From positions 1 through 64,000 of the forward strand of contig JWZX01003391.1 in NCBI GenBank assembly GCA_001275005.1: 64,000 bases of DNA, written 5' to 3'. The DNA is from Chrysochromulina tobinii. Taxonomy: Eukaryota; Haptophyta; Prymnesiales; Chrysochromulinaceae. Below, piece by piece: positions 59,765 to 64,000 of this stretch. Every line of letters begins with the position of its first letter. Within the stretch, counting starts at the first letter, position 1. The notes beneath the pieces were generated by a model that was not told the DNA's origin, searched no databases, and worked only from the letters and a program-made list of their open reading frames with translations. Position numbers and translations under genes: made by a program.

Positions 59765-61249
59765 ATGGCCGCTGCCGACAGGAAGCGCAAGGCCGCTGCC
59801 GCCGACGACGACGACGCGCCGGCGCCGGCTGCAAAGTGCCCCGCGCTCGTCGGTCGGCGCCCCGCGCTCGTCAATCGGCCTGCAATCGCCCCACATCCGA
59901 ATCCGAGTGGCAAGACCGCAGGTCCGCGCATGCACGGAGGCTCCGCGCGTGGTCGGCTCATGCTCTCCAGCATTGGAGCGGTCGCACCTCCGACGAGCGT
60001 GGCGCCAGCGCCGATGTCAGCGGTTAGGCAGATCACCGGGGCCACCTCTGGCATCTCCGCCGCCGGTTCATCCGCGGCGCCACCCGCAGCGCCATCACGT
60101 GCGACGCCATCCAAGCCACTGCCAGAAAGGTGTCAGCGCGTGCTCGACACCTTCATCGCAATCGAATCGGCGCTTCCGCTGCTACGCAAGCGCGACGTGC
60201 CGCCGCTCTACGGGATGCTCCGCAAGCCTGTCGAGGACCTGACGGGGTTCGAATTCCCGCCGGAGCTGCTCGCAGGCCTCGTTCATGCGTGCCCGACCGC
60301 CTTCCGCGTGAGCGCTCGCGACGTCGCGCTGACCGAAGAGCGGCTGCGCTTGAGCGCGACGCCCCGCCAAAAGGTCGACTGGCTCATCGAGCAGACCGCC
60401 GCACCCACCGCGCCACCGCCCGTTCCTTCAGCCGACGGCCACGCCAAGGGCGATCCTGAGGCCATGGCGGGAGATGATGCCCCCACGCTCCTCCCCATGG
60501 CGCCGCCGCTGGCCCCGCCAAAGGCAGCGGCGCCGATGCCGTCGCGTGTGCAGGTCGCCCAGTGGCGCCAGGCGCAGCGGGCGGAGCTCGTCGCCGTCCT
60601 CGAGGCGCACTCCGCCCAGCATGGCGACGCGCCGCTGCCATTGGCTGCGCTGCCTCCACTCGAGACTCCGAAGACGAAGGCGGAGGCCAAGGCCAAGGCG
60701 GAGGCGGAGGGCTGGGCGCGTGCCGAGACGGCCGGCCCCGAGCGAGGCGTGCTCCCTGCGGGCGCGGTAGCGGGGGCGGCGGCGGGCGCGCCGGCGGGCG
60801 GCGCGGGCGCGGGCCCGACAGCGCCTGACGCGCCGATGCCGCTGGCGGTGCCCGTCGGGTGTGAAGGGCTGCCGGCGGAACTGCTGCGCAGAGTGATGCA
60901 GCGACAGGCGGAGGCGCGCGTGCTCGTCGAGACGCAGCCCAAGCTGCAGCGTGCCGCTCTCCTCAAGCGGCTACCCGAAATGGCCATGGCGACGCGCGAG
61001 TGCATGTTCGAGGCACGCCGCCGGCTGATGCCGCAGCCGGATCTGGTGCGTCGCCTGCTGCAGAACGCCAAGTGGATCTCGAGCACCGCCGAGCTCGAGG
61101 CGCAGCTGCAGCTGCTCACGGAGATCGTGCCCCAGTGGATCAGCCTCGTGCGTCTCGGCGACGATGAGGATCTGACCGTGAGGCTGGACGAGGACGTCAG
61201 CTTCAGCGAGGTGCAGCAGGCCATCAAGGCAGCGCGCACTTCCGTTTGA
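59765..61249 (+). CDS. CDT1: DNA replication licensing factor CDT1
   Basis: CDT1 loads the MCM2-7 helicase at origins with ORC and CDC6. The start at 59765 lies in a strong eukaryotic context (caccgccATGGcc) and gives 494 residues; ATG 59750 is an in-frame alternative. A basic, disordered N terminus (ADRKRKAAAADDDD) has no obvious PIP box. The geminin/MCM-binding winged-helix domain starts at about residue 115 (LPERCQRVLDTFIAIESALP, then LRKRDVPPLYGMLRKPVEDL and FPPELLAGLVHACPTAFRV). The C-terminal MCM-binding winged helix is at about 360-480 (GLPAELLRRVMQRQAEARVL, LKRLPEMAMATRECMFEARR, ELEAQLQLLTEIVPQWISLV). The Ala/Gly-rich linker is unusually long. The palindromic motif directly upstream may control expression. 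Confidence 0.88.
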   Translation: MAAADRKRKAAAADDDDAPAPAAKCPALVGRRPALVNRPAIAPHPNPSGKTAGPRMHGGSARGRLMLSSIGAVAPPTSVAPAPMSAVRQITGATSGISAAGSSAAPPAAPSRATPSKPLPERCQRVLDTFIAIESALPLLRKRDVPPLYGMLRKPVEDLTGFEFPPELLAGLVHACPTAFRVSARDVALTEERLRLSATPRQKVDWLIEQTAAPTAPPPVPSADGHAKGDPEAMAGDDAPTLLPMAPPLAPPKAAAPMPSRVQVAQWRQAQRAELVAVLEAHSAQHGDAPLPLAALPPLETPKTKAEAKAKAEAEGWARAETAGPERGVLPAGAVAGAAAGAPAGGAGAGPTAPDAPMPLAVPVGCEGLPAELLRRVMQRQAEARVLVETQPKLQRAALLKRLPEMAMATRECMFEARRRLMPQPDLVRRLLQNAKWISSTAELEAQLQLLTEIVPQWISLVRLGDDEDLTVRLDEDVSFSEVQQAIKAARTSV

Positions 61250-61394
61250 GTGTCCGTTTCTAAGGAGCTTCCCGTCTCGACTGTGACCGAAATTCCCATT
61301 TAGGCATCCAACCGAAAACGGTCCCTCAGTCTTTTCGCGCAACTTGCCAAAACCCGCACGAAGGCTCACGCGCTGACCGCCGACGACGAGTCTC

Positions 61395-62306
61395 ATGCCC
61401 ACACCCGCGCAGCTCGAAATCGCCCTGAACGCGGAGCTCATGATTGATTACGAGTGCTTCGCACCGATCACCCCTGGGCGCCCGCCATCTCCGTGGGAGC
61501 TCGACGATGCGAGCGAAAAGGAGAGCTCCACGCCATCGATGTCCGAGACCGACACAGTGATCGGTGACAAGGAGGACACGTTCATGCCGGCGCCGCCGCC
61601 GCCACGCGAGAGCGTGAGCGTGCCCGCATCGTTTCCGCGTCGGAACTTCCGACTCGCGAGCGCGCGGCCTGCCAACTCGCTTCCGACCTCGCTCGATGGC
61701 TCACGCAATGGCTCGCTCACGGCCTCTGCACTGCCCTCGCGCAACGGCTCACCCGCGTGGCGCCGGCCAACGTCGGTATGGGGCCGGATGAATTCTGGGC
61801 GCACTGAGCAGCCAAAGCTGTACACCGGTCGCGAGGCATATGGCGCGAAAGAGGAGCGGATGACGACGTACCTCGGACAGTACGGCCACCTGCACTACGA
61901 CGTACGCGTGAGCAAGACGGGTTCGCCACGCGGCCGAACCAGGTGCACGCCGAGTTTCAATCTCACGGCGCCCCACTCTGCCCGCGAGAAGGCGTACGAG
62001 GGCAAGGAGCATATGAAGGCGGGTCAATATGGCCCCGGCATGTACGACATCCGCTGCTTTAAGACTGGCTCGCCCACGGGCAAGGCCAAGGGCACACCGC
62101 GCTTTGGCAACGGCGCACGGTTCGACCGCGAAAAGTGCTATGAGGGGCGGTGGCTCGACAACAACTTCGGCAAGGAGGGTGCCTCGGGCCTCAATCCGCC
62201 CATGTGCTCGAACCGGGGCTCGCCGCTGTGGAAGGGGTACCGGCCGAGCGCGGCCTTCGCCCAGCCCCATGTGCCACGCGTGCGGCCGCACGAGCGGGTC
62301 GCTTAG
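61395..62306 (+). CDS. SHIPPO/STPGR-like flagellar microtubule protein
   Basis: A 303-residue protein. The N-terminal half is Ser/Pro-rich and probably disordered. The C-terminal half holds degenerate repeats: YLGQYGHLHYDVRVSKTGSP, AGQYGPGMYDIRCFKTGSPT, LNPPMCSNRGSPLWKGYRPS. The PG-x-YD core followed by K-TGSP and F resembles sperm-tail PG-rich (SHIPPO) repeats of axonemal microtubule-associated proteins. This fits a flagellated cell. The gene starts 145 bp after the CDT1 stop, in the same direction. Confidence 0.6.
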   Translation: MPTPAQLEIALNAELMIDYECFAPITPGRPPSPWELDDASEKESSTPSMSETDTVIGDKEDTFMPAPPPPRESVSVPASFPRRNFRLASARPANSLPTSLDGSRNGSLTASALPSRNGSPAWRRPTSVWGRMNSGRTEQPKLYTGREAYGAKEERMTTYLGQYGHLHYDVRVSKTGSPRGRTRCTPSFNLTAPHSAREKAYEGKEHMKAGQYGPGMYDIRCFKTGSPTGKAKGTPRFGNGARFDREKCYEGRWLDNNFGKEGASGLNPPMCSNRGSPLWKGYRPSAAFAQPHVPRVRPHERVA

Positions 62307-62681
62307 GCACGCTGAGTAAGGACGCCGAACACATGCATGCACATGTGTGCAGCACTGCTCCATTGCTGGTATTGATAGATAAGTAGTGATGTCTGGTGTG
62401 GATTTGTGATCGAGTGAGTCGATGAGCTGGGTTTTCGCTTAGGATGGTGTGTGTGTCTGCTGTCGATCTTACTATTGAGTGCGTGAAGAATTCATTAGAA
62501 ACACTCCTGCACACCAACGCAACCTATGCGTTCACTCCACGTGCGTGTAAGGGGGTTAAAAGACACTGGAGGGAGCCGGGACACACACGTGTAAGGGGGT
62601 AGGTCATCGACTTCTTAGAAAGAAGCCATACCTACCAGACCCACCCCCCAGCGTGTGGTTTCGCTCCTGGTGGAGACTTTG
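62307..62681. other. Intergenic region with repeats
   Basis: CGTGTAAGGGGGT occurs at 62544-62556 and 62588-62600, flanking the dispersed segment 62555-62589. It may include a 5' exon or intron of the next gene, but I cannot define one. Confidence 0.5.
62544..62600. repeat. Dispersed segment (copy 2) flanked by 13-bp direct repeats
   Basis: The exact CGTGTAAGGGGGT repeats bracket a segment about 90% identical to 49101-49136. Confidence 0.75.
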
Positions 62682-63758
62682 ATGCTCCGCGCCGCCGAGA
62701 GTCCTTGGTGGATCGTGCTCGCTGGCGACTCGACTCAGCGCCAGCTCTATGAGGCTCTCGCCCATCCTCTCCAACATCTCCTGGGAGTCAAGCGATACGC
62801 CCTTCGCCAACTTGGTGTGCCGACGCTCGCCGGCGCTCCAGTCTTTGACAATGATCACCACAAGGATATGGACACGCTGGTCGGGGAGAAGCTCACGGTC
62901 TCCCTTCGCTTCCTGCGAGGTCTCGATCTGGCCAAACTTGAGCTGCACGCGCGCGACTGGAGGCAACGGTACTTTTATCCCGACATGGCAAACGGCTGGG
63001 AAACGCCTCTCAAGCTCCTGCCGCTGACGATGCGTACAGTGCTTGAGGCGGACCCCTTTGACGAGCGGATGGCAGCTTCCCGCACGCCGGATGTGATTAT
63101 CTTGCACTCCTGCGTGTGGGATACGCCCATGGTCAACCGCTCGCGCTCGCATAACCCCCAAATGGACAGCGGCCGTACTTGTCCCTCATTGGTCCCTCAA
63201 TGGGCTCAAGTCCGCACGAGGAACAGGACGTATGTCGCCATGCTGGGCAGACGCGACGGACTCAGTGCGGCCGAGCAACAGCTGGCCATGCCGCTGGTGC
63301 CAGCGCGCGTGGCGGCCTCGCCGTGCGTGCAACGAGCTAGCACTGCTACGCTGGACGACCAGATCTACGCTGACTTCGGCGACAGATTGCATGCGGCGGT
63401 GGACTTGATTCGGAGCCAAAGCAACACGAGCCGGCTGATCTTGCGCACCTGCTGCCCAGGCACGAATACAGGCACCAGCGTCGAGGCGCAGAAGGAGCTG
63501 CAGCTTCAACGCATGAACGAGATCATCGAACAGGTCGCTCGATCTCAACGCGTAGAGTTGCTGGACATCTTCCATCTCGAGCAGTGGGCCTCGAAAGCAG
63601 CCGGGGGGGCGTCCAACAATAAAACCAATGGCGCCGACAAGTTCCACATGCCATCGAGCATGCTCGAAGAAGCAGCCGCGGCCGCGGCGTACCAGCTGGT
63701 CTACGGTGGTGGTCACCCAGCGAAGAATGAGCTCCGCGCGGGGAACCACACTGCGTAG
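62682..63758 (+). CDS. SGNH/PC-esterase-like protein, possibly lacking its 5' exon
   Basis: From the first ATG (62682) the protein has 358 residues and begins very close to the catalytic motif WWIVLAGDSTQRQLYEAL, a GDS-type block of the PC-esterase/TBL/FAM113 group of SGNH hydrolases. A second signature, DVIILHSCVWD (about residue 140), and a late D-x-x-H-like segment (ADKFHMPSSM, about residue 325) supply the expected Asp/His. Related proteins remove or add acyl groups on polysaccharides or glycoproteins and usually have an N-terminal membrane anchor, which is absent here, so an upstream exon may be missing. Potential N-glycosylation sites (NRS, NRT, NTS, NHT) suit a lumenal location. Confidence 0.65.
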   Translation: MLRAAESPWWIVLAGDSTQRQLYEALAHPLQHLLGVKRYALRQLGVPTLAGAPVFDNDHHKDMDTLVGEKLTVSLRFLRGLDLAKLELHARDWRQRYFYPDMANGWETPLKLLPLTMRTVLEADPFDERMAASRTPDVIILHSCVWDTPMVNRSRSHNPQMDSGRTCPSLVPQWAQVRTRNRTYVAMLGRRDGLSAAEQQLAMPLVPARVAASPCVQRASTATLDDQIYADFGDRLHAAVDLIRSQSNTSRLILRTCCPGTNTGTSVEAQKELQLQRMNEIIEQVARSQRVELLDIFHLEQWASKAAGGASNNKTNGADKFHMPSSMLEEAAAAAAYQLVYGGGHPAKNELRAGNHTA

Positions 63759-63802
63759 TAAATCAAATCAAGCCGTCTGAGCGAGTCTTTAGCGCAAGTT
63801 TA

Positions 63803-63827
63803 TTCACACCCGGGTGCGCGGTGTGAA
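63803..63827. promoter_or_regulatory. Inverted repeat TTCACACC...GGTGTGAA before the last gene
   Basis: 8-bp perfect arms (63803-63810, 63820-63827) with a 9-bp spacer end 13 bp before ATG 63841. The half-site matches the recurrent motif. Confidence 0.5.
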
Positions 63828-63840
63828 GAGTTTTCCGGCA

Positions 63841-64000
63841 ATGCGACGGGGACACAGCGAGTACAGTCATCCTTCTGGCTGGCACTTTGAGGCGTCCACG
63901 CTGCCCATCAGCGGCGCGCCGCAGCTGCTCGCGCTCGCGCGAGGCCTCGCCGACCCGTACGCTCCTGGTGAGGCAGCGGTGCATCCGTTCTGCGTCCACG
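63841..64000 (+). CDS. 5' fragment of an unidentified gene (runs off the window)
   Basis: The frame from ATG 63841 is open to the window edge (53 codons), starting MRRGHSEYSHPSGWHFEAST. The palindromic motif stands just upstream. It is too short to assign a function. Confidence 0.4.
   Translation, partial: MRRGHSEYSHPSGWHFEASTLPISGAPQLLALARGLADPYAPGEAAVHPFCVH

Overview
This window looks like nuclear DNA of a GC-rich, flagellated, photosynthetic protist with a complex (secondary, red-lineage) plastid. A haptophyte is my best guess and a pelagophyte is the alternative. The evidence is short GT-AG introns (78-181 bp) in otherwise intron-poor genes, presequences with an FAP-type signal/transit boundary (37199, and less clearly 22563), an octotricopeptide-type organellar RNA-binding protein, and several axonemal-type proteins. 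No rRNA, convincing tRNA, CRISPR array, origin or bacterial-type operon was seen. The species call is inference.

Layout. 0.4-8 kb: a large Furry/MOR2 scaffold gene. 8-12 kb: an unknown protein, an ACBD6-like acyl-CoA-binding ankyrin protein and a coiled-coil protein with a tandem repeat. 13-23 kb: an outer-dynein-arm docking-type coiled-coil protein, an aldo/keto reductase, a TTC1 co-chaperone, an unknown protein, a methylthioribose-kinase-like protein and a plastid-type EF-hand protein. 22.7-30 kb: an MFS transporter, a possible SPRY protein, a RidA-family protein, a small two-exon protein, a serine/threonine dehydratase and an unknown. 30-40 kb: a protein with two 2-oxoglutarate-oxygenase-like domains plus ankyrin repeats, a methyltransferase, two signal/anchor proteins, a thylakoid-type membrane protein and a bZIP factor. 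40-45 kb: a multi-enzyme fusion gene (SET, rhodanese, methyltransferase, phosphatase-like, prolyl-hydroxylase). 45-64 kb: a DUF707-type protein, the octotricopeptide protein, a 9.6-kb intronless sacsin-like gene, CDT1, a SHIPPO-like flagellar protein, a PC-esterase-like protein and the start of one further gene.

Two themes run through the window. First, small tandem duplications are common: five genes in the first 23 kb have a frameshift that removal of a tandemly duplicated segment or one homopolymer base repairs exactly (1, 8, 17, 1 and 4 bp). Second, introns in unrelated genes share sequence, and several are flanked by direct repeats of the exon edge, which suggests intron gain by duplication or introner-like elements. 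One intron contains extra copies of its own exon junction plus telomere-like CCCTAA repeats. A palindromic GGTGTGAACGTKAA-type motif recurs upstream of several unrelated genes and is a candidate core-promoter element.

The genes do not form one pathway; they are ordinary neighbours in a compact protist genome. Coordinates of spliced genes are inferred from reading frame and splice-site logic alone.
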